From: Wurfbainia villosa
Taxonomy: Eukaryota; Streptophyta; Magnoliopsida; Zingiberales; Zingiberaceae
Direction: 5' to 3'
DNA length: 64,000 nucleotides
NCBI GenBank assembly: GCA_025175895.1
Contig: CM045996.1
Span: forward strand, 107,621,179 to 107,685,178
Positions 44,901 to 57,045 of the stretch are shown one piece after another (within the stretch, counting starts at the first letter, position 1; every line of letters begins with the position of its first letter). Both the position numbers and the translations under genes were made by a program. Below the pieces are notes generated by a model. It did not search any database. It was not told the origin of the DNA and saw only the letters and a program-made list of their open reading frames with translations.

Positions 44901-45400
44901 ATAGGGAAACGACTACAGGGGCAGTCGACTGATCGGGGCATCAGTCAACTGCCAGGCGCCCAACGAGAAGAATGAGATCTTCCCTATAAGAAGGGGCCAT
45001 TGGACACTTGGGGAGGCTAATGGTTCATTGCTAAACATCTCCCAAGTGCTCAAAACGATTTTCCTCCTCTTCCTTGTGTTTATTTTCATCTTATTGTAAG
45101 AGGAGAGAATTCTTGTAAGGAAAGGTTACCTCTACCTAGCTTTGTGCAAATGAGAGATTAGTGGAAGATTTAAGGCGTGATTCTCCTTGGACGAATCGGG
45201 TCGTGGATTAGCGGCAAGGCTGTGAACCACGTTACATCTTGGTGTTAGCATATGATTTCCTTTACTTATTACTTTGTCTTTATTTATTATATTTCCACTT
45301 GCGCTAATGAATTTGTAGACGAGCAATCAACGAGTAAATTCCACCGTACGACGAAAGAGGGCTATTTACTCTCCTTTAGCCTGCCACCGTCATCCCAACA
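41955..45400 (+). repeat. 3' LTR of A-2, interrupted by a C solo LTR
   Basis: Pieces 41955-42257 and 44461-45400, 1243 bp together. It starts TGTTAGGGCAATC and ends ATCCCAACA. It holds the richest set of GTCGAC palindromes in the window (44597-44950), a TATA-like CCTATAAGAAGG near 44985, and a GTGAACCACGTTACATC motif at about 45220. The last 100 bases are more diverged than in other A copies. Confidence 0.85.
42258..44455 (-). mobile_element. Solo LTR of family C inside the A-2 LTR
   Basis: 2198 bp, minus oriented, flanked by the perfect duplication gcgca (42253-42257 and 44456-44460). The A LTR sequence resumes directly after it. It is close in sequence to the C-3 LTR. Confidence 0.93.
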
Positions 45401-46290
45401 AAGCCAACCCATTAATCAAAAAATAGTTTTAATATGGTTACAGCGTAATCAACCAATTAGCCAGGCTTGGAGAGAGTCCAACAACCCAAACTAATGATTG
45501 ACCTTTAACTCTTACCATATTAGTAATAAACTATTCCAATGGTTTATTCATGTTCAGGTTCGAGTCGGGCTTGGAGAGAGTCCAATAACCCAAACAAGAA
45601 ACGAAACTCTAGTTCTAACCATATTAATGGAAGGTGTAGGCTTTAATATTGTGTAAGGGATTTAATTTCTCATCCTCTTTGCATGCAAATAACTATTATT
45701 TATATGACATGACACACATGAAATACATCAACATGTCACGACACGCATGACATAATGATATGCATCTAATGTAATTACATAGCATACAATTATGTCATTT
45801 ACAAATAGTTTCCTTATTTATCATAACTATTTTTGAAATAAAATATGTTTTAGATTTGATTTCCTAAATCAAATCATGATTAAATTAGGAAACAAATTTC
45901 CAAATCTAATCACATATTTTATTTATGGAAAGTGTTAATTAAGGAAAGTCAAATATAATTTAGGAAACTAATTTCCTAAATTGTAATTTCATAATCATAT
46001 TAGGAAATTTCAAATTTAAATTTCCTTATTTGTCATAAGTATTTATGGAAATAAAATATTTTTGAGATTTGATTTCCCAAATCAAATTATGATTAAATTA
46101 AGAAACAAATTTCCAAATCTAATCACATATTTTATTTATGGAAAGTGTTAATTTCCATAAATACTTCTAAACTTTCCAAAAGTAGAAAATTTCCATAAAT
46201 GCTTCTAAACTTTTCAAAAGTAGAAAATTTCCATAAATACAATTATGACTATCGCAAAACAATTTTACGATTATTTCGGAACACAGTGTG
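45401..46290 (-). other. Leader of C-2
   Basis: Collinear (inverted) with 11239 to about 12080 of C-1. It keeps two TTGGACTC..TCCAAG hairpins at 45466-45481 and 45570-45585. No gene. Confidence 0.75.
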
Positions 46291-46302
46291 GCTCTGATAC
46301 CA
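46291..46302 (-). other. Primer-binding site of C-2
   Basis: TGGTATCAGAGC on the minus strand, one base from the LTR; perfect. Confidence 0.9.
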
Positions 46303-47756
46303 CTGTTGGATTTCCCCGGCACCGAGGCGAGTGTGTGTTCGAACACGTTTCGTAAACATGCACACAGTGAATGCAATAAAAGCAATAAATCTAATTTATT
46401 ATAACACACACATCACACGCATGCAGGATACAACATGTGTAGACATAATCACTATTTAAAATTTTGCAATAAAAGAAAACTTATACTAGGTATATTTTAC
46501 GGATCACGTGTAGCGGGAATGACATCAACCGTAGCGACCCTCGCTAGAATCACCTCTATCCGTATCCATTTCGAGTATTGTCGGGATGACTTAAATGAGT
46601 TTTATAAATTGCTTGTCGGAAGAGGTTTTTGTCAACCGTTTGATGAAAACTTAACCCTCCACCTATGAGGATTGCCAGAGATCCAATCCTCGGCAAGTAG
46701 ACCACTGTCGGAGCATGAAACACCGACCAAATGACCTCTCCACGTGAAGGAGATCAAGCTATCCAAAACTGGACAACTTGTTGTAGAGGAAGAAGGGGCC
46801 GACCAAAGGCTTGGCCGGTTACTCCTTGGTCATTGGCGACCAAGGGAGGTTGGCCGGCGGCTGAGGGTGGCCCGAGGGATGCCGACAGCTGGTGGGTGGT
46901 CGGCGACAAGGAGGGGCAATAGCAGCAAGGGGTGGCAACAGCTCCTTTGGGCGATAAGGGCTTGGGAGGCAAGGGCATGGAGAAGAGGAGTTGGGTTGGG
47001 TGGCAACCTTTTGGGTTGATTAGGGTTTCCAAAGCCCTTAAGTCATATTTTATAGAGAACACATTATCCTAATGGTTATTGGTTCATAACCAAAACTCGT
47101 TAACCCGCTCCAATAACTTGAGTTAAAATAAACCAAACCATGTTGGTCTATTTTAAGTTAAAACGAACCAAACCAAGTTTGGTTCATTCGTTTAAAACAA
47201 ATCAAACCACTTTGGTTTATTTTCCACAATTAGATTAGAACCAAACCATTTAGGTTCATCCATCATATCTTCAAAAGACACGACCCATCCATGCTTCTGA
47301 TGCGACTGAAACCATTTCATACTCGCTCTTTGTTTGGTCCAACCAACCCTAGTCTCTCTCTATCAAAGAATCCTATTCTCAAACTCATTTTAAATCCTTC
47401 AGATTACACTCATTGTGTGTGTGACCAAATAGGTTCTCGATTTATGTTGGCAGTTTATAATTAACTATTAATTATAGAACGATTATAAGTGACACCTTGT
47501 AGTACATCATGATCTCCAATTAACCAAAAAATCAATGGTTGATCCCAGAACCATTTCTGAAACTCTTAAGCAGCTACTTTGAATCTGTCACATTCCTTTC
47601 ACTCATCTTATACCCACTTGATTAAGGACATGGTCTATTGTGTCTGCCCCACTAGGTTGACTACGTCACACCTAGCCCAAGTATTACTTTCTCGTCCTCC
47701 GAATTCTAGTTACTGCACATGTATCCAAGAGTACCATACTTTAAATATGTAATTCT

Positions 47757-48970
47757 TGTAGGGGATCGATTGGCCGGCTAGAGGGGGGGTGAATAGCCCT
47801 CGTTTGTTTGATGTCGTATTTTACTCGTCTACAAAACGTTAGCGCAAGCGGAATATACAAATACAAATACAAATAAAGACAACACAAAAGATAGACAAGC
47901 AATACAAACACGAGATGTAACGTGGTTCACGGCTATGCCGCTAATCCACGGTTCGATTTGTCCACGATGAATCACTCCGTAATCTATCCACTAGATCTCT
48001 CCTTTGCACAAAGCTAGGTGGAGGTAACCTCTTTTACACAAAGATCACTCTTCTATAATGGAATGAAGATTAGAGCAAGTAGAAGAGTGGGAAATCGTTT
48101 AGGGCACTTTGGGAGTAGTTGGGCGTTCAAGCATTAACCTCCCAAAGCCCCATCCCCTTCCTTTTTATAGAGGAAGAGGGTTTCTTCCCGTTGACACAGG
48201 ATCAGTCGACTGATGCCCTCGATCAGTCGACTGGTCCTGTAGTCGTTGCCCAATAACGACCGCTTTCCACGTTGGTTACCATCCAAAGGTACTGGCATCA
48301 GTCGACTGATCCTACCATCAGTCGACTGATGCTCGATCAGTCGAGTGCTCAACTGAGTCGACTCCATTTTGTGCCCGTGCAGCATGCATCCCGATCGCCA
48401 TTCTCGGCGCAATGACTATTGTCGACATCGATCATTGCCGATCCATGGCGATCGGCGCCAAGCATTAAACTAGAATTTTACCAGTCGATCGACCCATCGA
48501 TCGATCGATCACCGATTGCCCATTCCGGCAATGATCGATGTCGAAACCCATCCGACACTTGGCCAAATGGCCAAGTTTCACCTAAGAGCTACCCTTCGGG
48601 TTACATTCGCCACTCATCTCTGAGTCCTCGCTCAAGTTCTCTTCATTCTCGGCCACGTCCCTTGGCAACATCAGGCGCACGGCTCTGCAATGCTTCTTCG
48701 CGTCTCTTGCCTCGAAGTCTACTTCCTCCGGCTTCACTCCAAGCTTCTCGTCCGGTGGTCCCTCGGATGCTCCAAGCGCACGGCTTCCGCAAAGCTATCC
48801 TTCACCGACTCAAGGCACGAGTCATGAGATGTGAAACTCGCCACGGCTCCATGTGCGAATTACTAAGTCCTGCACGACTTCAACGCACATATCAAATCAA
48901 CATAACACACTAACTTAAACCCTTTGCCACACACATCAAAACCTTATCATGGCAAGTGATTGCCCTAACA
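47757..48970 (-). repeat. 3' LTR of A-1
   Basis: It keeps intact CAGTCGACTG palindromes at about 48203, 48224, 48299 and 48320, then a region of CGATCG-rich sequence to 48545. TATA-like CTATAAAAAG (minus) is at 48161-48170. Confidence 0.92.
48161..48170 (-). promoter_or_regulatory. TATA-like box of the family A LTR
   Basis: CTATAAAAAG, also present in A-0 (327-336). The 5' LTR of A-1 has CTATGAAAAG here (52393-52402), a weaker box in the copy that would drive transcription. Confidence 0.6.
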
Positions 48971-48984
48971 ATCTCCCCCTTTTT
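48971..48984 (-). other. Polypurine tract of A-1
   Basis: AAAAAGGGGGAGAT on the minus strand. Confidence 0.88.
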
Positions 48985-50203
48985 GATGTGTGACAATCCG
49001 TTTAAGTTAGGTAAAAATATTTGATATAAATTTTAAAGGAAAGAAAGCATGTAAACATAAACATGATATAGCAACATGCAACTCCCCCTTAACCCATGAA
49101 ACTCCTCATACAAATTTTCTCCCCCTATCACAATTTACTTAAACATAATTATTTCTCCCCCTTTGACACGATCAAAAAAAAAAAATTAACACTAAGTTAA
49201 AAACACATGGCATCAAGTCTAATAGAAAGAAAATACCACAAGTTGATTTAAATTGGAATTCAGCCTTTACTGGTCTGATATTCAGGTCATCACGATCGTT
49301 CAGACTACTACCTGACCGCATGTCGCGGATTTCGATTTCGATCAATTTCAGAAATGCGTTAAAAATTCCAGAAAATTCGAAAAATCTTGAAATTTGGGGA
49401 ACACATTTCTTTTAAGTATATCTATCAGTGAAAAATAGGTTTTCATGAAAAATCATTATATTTCCATGTATTTTCCAAAAATCCATAAGCTTTAAAAACT
49501 ACTAGATTTTTGATCATAAGAGTATCCATTTTAACACCTAGTCTTGCTTTGAATTGTTTCAAAATATGAATACATATGAAATATCCAACCATGATCTTTG
49601 GGCAATATGTCTATGAATTAAACATAAGCCTTCCCCATGATTAGTCTATTATTGCTATTTTGATACTTTAAATGACCATCTAAATGCTATAGGCACTAGT
49701 GGACATTTGTATCATCCTAACATCTCACCCATGCTAAGTTTGCAATCAAGTTAGCCTATAGTGAGTGTGAGATGCATCCTAGGGGGTATTTGTATATACT
49801 TAACCCTTGTATTCATGCAATTCTATCATGGTTAAGTATCAACCCAACAACCTACATGATCATAATGACATATATGAATTAATTTCACATTATGATCATG
49901 AAATACATGTATTCATTAAATAGTAATCATGCATTAGGTATTATATGATGATAATAAACAAAGTATCACCTAAAGCTTGATTCAACCCTATTTCTCATGA
50001 TTATGTGCCAAATATTAAAATCATAAATCCTGATTTCAAACATACATAGAAATTACAATAATCATCATGATTTAAGCATTATTATCTATTTATGGGCACG
50101 TTATCATCACCCAACACTATTCTAAAAATGTTGTCCCGCCATCCTAAGTCAACCAAAATATGATATAGGTCAATTCCATATGGTTGACTACCATAGGGTT
50201 TTC
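48985..50203 (-). other. Non-coding 3' region of A-1
   Basis: No gene. On the minus strand there are three further GGGGGAG tracts (about 49082, 49121 and 49155) between the stop of gag and the polypurine tract, and ATGATCATG-like palindromes at 49850-50060. Confidence 0.65.
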
Positions 50204-51933
50204 CTAACCCTTAAGGATGGATTTTGGAACCCAAAATAAGTTCTTTCCTATTGGGTTCACTAAGTATTCCTTGGGGATCCATTTCCTAGCTATTACTTTC
50301 TTCTTATCTTGTCCCCTAGCAATTAGGCATTTATAGGCCTTTTCATTTTTCTTTTCTTTGTATCCTAGGCCCTTTTTGTTGAAGCTTGCCCTTTGGCTCC
50401 CTATAATCATGTTCAATGTGTTGGAGCCAATAGTGAATTTCTCTAGGGCTTTTGTCAAATAGTCTACCTTTTCCCTTAAAGCCCTATTTTCCTCTATGCA
50501 TGCATCATTAACATCCAAAGGCATATAGTCATGTGAACATGCATCATTTAAGCTAGAAGAAATTCATTGTTATTTAAGCATGCATTTTCTAGCTTATTTT
50601 CTAATGCCTTAATTTGATCAAGCATGCTTTTATTTTTCTTTTTCATTCCAAATAAGTCCCTAGTTAAACTAGAAATTATGGAAACTATTTTCTTAGGAGA
50701 GGCATTCATTACCATAGTTTCCATGTCTTCTTCTTCTTCTTCGGATGAGGAGGATGTAGAAGCTCCCCCTTCACTTGAGCTCTCTCCACTTGAGCTTGAT
50801 TCTTCATTTGAGGAGGAGGAGGAGCAATCCGAGTCATGAAGAGCCATTAGTGCTAGGTTGGAATAGACATGCTCTTCTTCTTCGGATGAAGATGAGGAAG
50901 CAAGGTCATCCCATGTCTTTGCTTTGAGAGCCATGGCTTTTCCTCTTTCCTTGGCCTTCTTTTCTTCTTCCTTTTTCTTCTTGCTCCCCTTCTTCTTCTT
51001 CTTTTCTTCCTTCTTTTTCCTTTCCTCTTTGCTCTTGTTTAGGAGGGGACAATTGTCCCTTATGTGTCCCTCCCCTTGACAATTGTAACAAATGATCTTC
51101 CCCCTTGGTCTTCTATTCCTATCATGAGATTTATCAAATCTAAAATTCTTAAATGCACGCCTTACCTTCCTTACCATGTAGGCTTCTTCCGTGCTATCCA
51201 TGGAAGAGGTAGAGGCTTCATCATCATCGGAGGAGGGGATCTCTATCTTCTTCTTCCCCTTATTTGCCATCAAGGCTACTCCTCTTGAGGGTTGAATTCT
51301 AGGCTCTTCTTGTATTCCTTCAAGCCTGGTTTCGTGGAGCTCCATCGTTGAGAAAAATTCCTCCAAGGTACTTACTTCCAAGTTCTTGGAGATGTAAAAC
51401 GAATCCACCATGGAGCTCCATCTTGAGGACTGGGGAAAGGCATCTATAGCCTTCATTACCATATCCCGGTTAGAGAGATTTTCTCCTACACTTGTTAGCC
51501 CAATTAATATTTCTTTAAATCTAGAATGTAGGGAAGTGTCCTTTTCTCCCTTTTCAAGCTTAATATTTGATATTTGGGAGTGGAGGAGATCCCTTCTTGC
51601 TAGCTTGGCTTCCGAAGTGCCTTCATGAAGTTCAACTAGCTTCTCCCACATCTCCTTAGCACTAGAACATTCCCCTATCCTATTGACTTCTTGTTGGGGG
51701 AGTACATTGTATAGGTGGTGCTTGGCCTTTGAATTTGCCAAATATTCTTCTCTTTGCCTCTTGCTCCACCTTGATTTCTCCAATGGCTCCCCATTTTCGT
51801 TCCTAGGCAACTCGAAACCGTTTTCCATTATTAATAGAATTTCAAAGTCGATTTCGAAGAATACCTCCATTCTCTTTTTCCACCAAGAGAATTCACCGTC
51901 GAACTTTGGTGGGTGGATGTTTGAGCCGGCCAT
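50204..51933 (-). pseudogene. gag: A-1 gag with one frameshift
   Basis: The ATG is at 51933-51931, 50 bases after the primer-binding site (MAGSNIHPPKFDGEFSWW). The copia gag capsid domain is complete: EMWEKLVELHEGTSEAK, then SRFKEILIGLTSVGENL and LEEFFSTMELHETRLEG. One CCHC knuckle (CYNCQGEGHIRDNC, residues about 282-295) is followed by a Lys/Glu-rich run and Ser/Glu-rich acid stretches. A one-base loss near 50553 shifts the frame; comparison with A-2 shows where it resumes, as EENRALREKVDYLTKALEKF and on to WIPKEYL and FWVPKSI, with the stop at 50204. Gag would form particles and bind RNA. No protease or pol follows. Confidence 0.9.
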
Positions 51934-51982
51934 TTGAGATGTAGAGCTTGTTGCGGCGGTTAGTCCGGTGACAAGCAACCTG

Positions 51983-51994
51983 GCTCTGATACCA
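51983..51994 (-). other. Primer-binding site of A-1
   Basis: On the minus strand the segment reads TGGTATCAGAGC, two bases from the LTR; perfect initiator-Met type. Confidence 0.92.
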
Positions 51995-51996
51995 CT

Positions 51997-53186
51997 TGTA
52001 GGGGATCGATTGGCCGACTAGAGGGGGGTGAATAGCCCTCATTCGTTTGATGTTGTATTTTACTCGTCTACAAAATGTTAGCGTAAGCGGAATATACAAA
52101 TACAAATAAAGACAACACAAAAGATAGACAAGCAATACAAACACGAGATGTAACGTGGTTCACGGCTACGCCGCTAATCCACGGTCTGATTCATCCACGG
52201 TGAATCACTCCGCAATCTATCCACTAGATCTCTCCTTTGCACAAAGCTAGGTGGAGGTAACCTCTTTTACACAAAGATCACTCTTCTACAATGGAATGAA
52301 GATTAGAGAAAGTAGAAGAGTGGGAAATCGTTTAGGGCACTTTGGGAGTAGTTGGGCGTTCAAGCATTAACCTCCCAAAGCCCCATCCCCTTCCTTTTCA
52401 TAGAGGAAGAGGGTTTCTTCCCGTTGACACAGGATCAGTCGGATGATGCCTCGATCGATCGGGTCCTCGTAGCCGTTGCCCAATAACGGCCGCTTTCCAC
52501 GTTGGATACCATCCAAGATCGCATCACCGACCGATCCTACCATCACGATCGATGCTCGATCACCGAGTGCTCAATCGAAGTCGACTCCATTCTGCGTCTG
52601 CACAGCGCCATCGATCGATCGCAATTCCCGGCAATGATCGTTGTTGACATCACGATCGCTACCCATGGCGCGATCGCCAAGCATTAAATCGGGTATTATA
52701 CCACCGATCGACCCTATCGATTTCGATCGACCGCCATTCCTCGGCACGATCGGTGTCGAAACCCATCCGACACTTGGCCAAATGGCCAAGTTTCACCTAA
52801 GAGCTACCCTTCCCGGGTTACATTCGGCCACTCATCTCTCGGAGTCCTCGCCGGTTTTCTTCGTTCTCGCCACGCCCCTAAGAAAGATCAGCGCATGACT
52901 CTGCAATGCTCCATCGCGTCTCTTGCCTCGAAGTCTACTTCCTCCGGCTTCACTCCGAGCTTCTCGTCCGGCAGTCCCTCGGATGCTCCAAGCGCACGGC
53001 TTCCGCAAAGCTATCCTTCACCGACTCAAGGCACGAGTCATGAGATATGAAACTCACCACGGCTCCATGTGCGAATTAGTAAGTCCTGCACGACTTCAAC
53101 GCACATATCAAATCAACATAACACACTAACTTAAACACTTTGCCACACACATCAAAACCTTATCATGGAAAGAGATTGCCCTAACA
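51997..53186 (-). repeat. 5' LTR of A-1
   Basis: 1190 bp. It is nearly identical to the 3' LTR except in 52427-52745, where the palindromes are altered. Confidence 0.92.
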
Positions 53187-53881
53187 ATTTTTTGGCCAAA
53201 GACTTTAGTAACAATTCGACGAGAGGCCATAGGGTATACATCTCCTCACAAGGAGTGGTGAATCCTCTATAGGCTATTCAAACACCTTCAGTCACTTCGA
53301 CTTATACCGAATCATCCCGGGTCCACATCTCCTCGGAGATGCTTGCTTAAGATGTCAAAGCATAAGTCTTCATGACCAAGATGACTTGAATACTGCAAGT
53401 CGAAGGAACATCACACTTAAGCTGCTGTAAGAACTTCATTGACATATCCATATATGTAGAGAACCATATGAAGTCTTACAGCTGGTCACTCAAATGAACT
53501 AGTTACCATAACTAGCATCCACGATTAACTCCGGATATCTCAATGTCTCTAGCCAGTGAGGAACAACTGCTTGGATAAACTAAAGAGTATACCTCATGCT
53601 AGTCTCAACAGAATCGTTGGCGTCCGAATCTATCAATTCATCGACTAGGGATAATTCCAATAGATCACAATTACACATGTAGAGATACTCACTAGTTGTG
53701 ATCCAATCACAAATTCTCTCATGCTATGAATCGTATTGCGGACATTTAGTAAATGAGTTTATGATCCAATCAAATACATTAAAACATGTATACTCAAATA
53801 GTGAATCTTCATTTATCAAATAAATGGTACAACCATAAGGCGATTGCCTTAGGACACCTCTCATATATTACTAACAGTCAT

Positions 53882-55474
53882 GGTATGCCATTTTGGGTTT
53901 TTGGCACACTTGGGGAATAAGTGACATTAAGGCAAAATTGGATTTAATTCTAGAAATGATGATTTGGGCTTAACACTTAGGTATTTAATACCTTAGTATT
54001 TTACAATTGCCATGCTTTTTTTGCCTTGCCATGTAATGACATCATGTTTCTTTTAATCATATAAAATGTCATGATTATGCTTAGGACTTTTTATGTCATG
54101 TATGTTTAAGAATTAATCATATGTCATGACATCATGATCATTGGCCATGCTTATTTATGTCATCATTTATGCCATGATCATTCATGCATTTAAAGTAATT
54201 AAAATTGATTTAAGGACTATGGCATGACTTGAAGTCTCATGTATAAGGGAATCAAGTAGTGTTGCCCTAAAAAATACATGAAACCCTAGTTTAGGATGAA
54301 CAAAACTCACATCTCACATCACATTGACATGTGTGTGTATTGATACACCCTAGGCACATGTGAGGTGCTAGAAAATGAGTTAAGTTCAAGGTGCATAGTT
54401 TTTGCATCTAGATGAACTTAAACTCAACTTATACCATGGATGAATCATGAGGAAAGATTTTGTACAAGTCATGTGCATTAAGCCCATAGACCATGGTTAA
54501 ATATAAGTTTTTAAAACTATTTCAAAATCATTTTGAAAAATATTGGTGTAGTCTATCGATTCATAGCAATCACCATTGATGATGTTGAGATAAAGTGAGC
54601 TCAAACAATAAAGTTTTTCTCATTTTTGAACTTTTTATCAATTTCACTAATTTGTGGGTATATTATTTTTCAAATATTTTTCACCCATTGTATTGGTTAT
54701 AAGTATTATATGTATGAATTTTCATGATTTTTCAAGTTACGTATAATTACTTATGCATTTTCATTTTTCATTTTTGAAATTTGATATCTGCGTTTTGTAG
54801 TTATCAGTCGACTGCAGCTTAATGGCAGTCGACTGATGCATAGGGCAGTCGACTGATTACTATCAGAGTCGACTGCCAGAGTTGATTTCGGGTAAACAAG
54901 GATGTTTAGCCCATGTTTCAGCTAAGTTAGGGTTCACTAATTGCTCCTTACCCTAGGATATGGTTTGGAAAGCATTAGAAAGGGTGAAAATCTATTGGAT
55001 ATGGATTAGGAGAGTTGTTAGGGTGATGTATCAATTTTAAGGTGTGGGGAAGTTCAAGGTTGAACTTTTAACTTTAATTTTGATGGTTTAGTGTTCTTAT
55101 AGGCTTAGGGACTCTCCAAGGACATTGTTAGTGCAATGGTCAAGGGGGAGCAAGTCTTTAGAGGGAGGTATCCATCATGGGATGATGGATGTGTTTCTTC
55201 CTCATGAGGGGGAGAATTTTGGAGAATTGAGGATTGTCTCTCTTGAGTGATATGTAACTTATCACTAGGAAGAGTGAAGGCATCCTAGGTGCTTTTGGAC
55301 CAAGAGGGAGATTGTAAGATCTCATTGGGATATGAGACATTGATACCCTTGGGGAGAACCTTTTTTATGTATGTCAAAAAGGGGGAGAAAGTGAAACTAC
55401 CAATTTAGGAGAATTGGGAGATTTGAGTTAGGTGGCCTAACACAATGTTTTGTTTGTGGTTTTTGTAAAACATC
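53882..55474 (+). other. Non-coding 3' region of B-2
   Basis: No gene. Collinear with about 21770-23472 of B-1. It contains ATGTCATGA-type palindromes (54050-54185), GTCGAC palindromes (54805-54880) and a polypurine-like AAAAAGGGGGAGAAAG at 55376-55391. Confidence 0.65.
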
Positions 55475-55488
55475 AAAAAGGGAGAAAT
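55475..55488 (+). other. Polypurine tract of B-2 (altered)
   Basis: AAAAAGGGAGAAAT before the LTR. It is less G-rich than AAAAAGGGGGAGAT of B-1, whereas the upstream copy at 55376 is intact. Confidence 0.75.
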
Positions 55489-57045
55489 TGTTGGTGCAAT
55501 CTGCCCAGGTCATTGAACGGACTCGAGTTTGACTTGAGTAGTATTTTGATGTTTGACATTGATGTCTGACAATGTTTTGGATAGATTATTGGTGCAATCG
55601 ACCCGGGTCATGATTGACCGGACTTGAGTTTGACTCGAGTGGTATTTTGGATGTTTGGTGATGGTTTGACCATTATTTGACTATATGGTTGACATGGGGT
55701 TGACCATATCATAGGAAAGTCCAAGTCTTGTGTACTTGGCATGGAAAGTCCAAGAATTGGTCTTGGCAAGGGAAAGTCCAAGCTTGAGTCTTGGCAAATG
55801 GAAAGTCCAACATGGGTTAGCAAGGAAAGACCAAGGGTGCAAGCTTGGCCACGTAAGTCCAAGTGTGTAGTCTTGGCGGTGAAAGTCCAAGGGGTGATAT
55901 TGGTGGCGTAAAGTCCAAGGGTGGAGTCTTGGTAGCATAAGTCCAATGGTTAGCGGCGTAAAGTCCAAGCGTGGTCTTGGCAACGTAAGTCCAATGTGCC
56001 TTGGCGGTGTAGACACCGTTATCATGACAATAGCCGATGGAAGCACTTGAAGGCTAGCATATGGATGAACAAGTATGGATGACTTGGAGGGATCCGATAA
56101 ACGTGAGGCTGATGGAGGTGGCTAGAAGGCTTAGGACTAGGCTAAGAGTGGTCTAGCAAGTATGAGGGCATCATACTTGGGGTAAACCTCATATTTGAGG
56201 TGTATCAGTCGACTGATATTATGGTCTGTCGACTGATGGGAGTCAACTAGGGTTTAACTGTGGGAAGATGGCCTAGCAGTCGAATATTGGCCTGAGAAAT
56301 CAAATATATGGTGATCAGTCGACTATTGGTCAAGTTTTCGGGGACAGAAAGTTTCTGAGTTGACTGTTAGGGTTTTATAGTCAAGTGATGACTCGATCAG
56401 TCGACTGATGGTCATAATTAGTCGACTGATGCCTTATCCGTTGGAACTTATCCAACATGGCTCGGGTCATTGTGAGACAATGGCTACAGGAGCAGTCGAC
56501 TGATGGTCTCTCTCAGTCGACTGCTAGGCGAAATCCAGCCCGAATGCAGGTTATAAAAGTAGCTCATGGAGAAGGATTTTGGCAAGATTTTCTTGGGCGA
56601 TTTGAAGCGTTTTGCTGGTGCAAATCAGGATCTTCAAGGCTAGTCCAAGGCAATCAACAAGCAAGCTTCCAAAAGATCTTTTGTAAAGTGTTTTTATTTA
56701 CTTGCATTGTATTTCATACTTGTACTTGCTTGTATTTAATGTATTACTTAGTGTAATCTCTTGTACGAGGTTTCTCCGCCTCCGACTTGTTGTCGAGAAG
56801 GAGTATTTGATTAGTGGTGTGTGTTTGCATTGCTAGGGCTCTTTCGAGCCCAATCTGTGGAGTAGGAACTTTGAGGTTTCAAACCACATTATATCTTGGT
56901 GTATTTGTGGTTGTCTTTATTTTTGTTATTGCTATTATATATATTCCGCCGCGCATAACAAGTTTTGTAGAGACAAACATCAAAGATATCCATCGACGCA
57001 TCGAAACGCTATTCACCCCCTCTAGCTTTCATCACAGTCCCAACA
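55489..57045 (+). repeat. 3' LTR of B-2
   Basis: 1557 bp. It has the duplicated LTR start (second copy near 55590), a hairpin array at 55718-56003, GTCGAC palindromes (56205-56525), TATA TTATAAAAG at 56551, and ends TCCCAACA. The end motif CACCCCCTCTAG is shared with A and B-1. Confidence 0.87.

Larger units (their letters stand above)
40364..45400 (+). mobile_element. Family A element A-2, 3' part only
   Basis: It has the gag C-terminal piece, a non-coding 3' region, a polypurine tract and a 3' LTR with a nested C solo LTR. Its left part is cut by element G, which I infer inserted into the A-2 gag; the rest should lie beyond G, off-window. On the right it abuts the C-2 leader, so it inserted into C-2. 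The right flank is aagcc (45401-45405); the left copy of the duplication is off-window. Confidence 0.8.
47757..53186 (-). mobile_element. Complete gag-only LTR element A-1
   Basis: 5430 bp, flanked by attct (47752-47756) and atttt (53187-53191), one base apart; the other C LTRs show the empty site as ATGTAATGCTTTGGCC. LTRs are 47757-48970 (3', 1214 bp) and 51997-53186 (5', 1190 bp). Only gag is encoded. The polypurine tract, primer-binding site and gag end match the B-1 pattern, so both families probably used the same type of autonomous helper. Confidence 0.93.
45401..53876 (-). mobile_element. Ty1/copia element C-2, 5' part only
   Basis: A minus-strand C element represented by its 5' LTR (46304-53876, with A-1 inside), primer-binding site and about 0.9 kb of leader. 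The coding part lies beyond the A-2/G insertion, off-window. The right flank is gtcat (53877-53881), inside B-2. Confidence 0.85.
46304..53876 (-). repeat. 5' LTR of C-2, interrupted by A-1
   Basis: Pieces 46304-47756 and 53192-53876, 2138 bp together. It ends on the minus strand with GGAAATCCAACA at 46304 and starts with TGTTAGTAATATATGAG at 53876. It is more diverged from the other C LTRs than they are from each other. Confidence 0.88.
53877..57045 (+). mobile_element. Family B relative B-2, 3' part only
   Basis: It has a non-coding 3' region like that of B-1, a polypurine tract and a 3' LTR. Its 5' part is separated by C-2 and everything nested in it, and lies off-window. Divergence from B-1 is clear throughout, so it is an older or sister subfamily. 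It is the outermost host of the nest. Right flank: cattt (57046-57050). Confidence 0.82.

Noticed and set aside
46731..47062. GC-rich open frames in the C-2 LTR
   Set aside because: Same LTR segment as above, in a diverged copy; no shared protein among copies.
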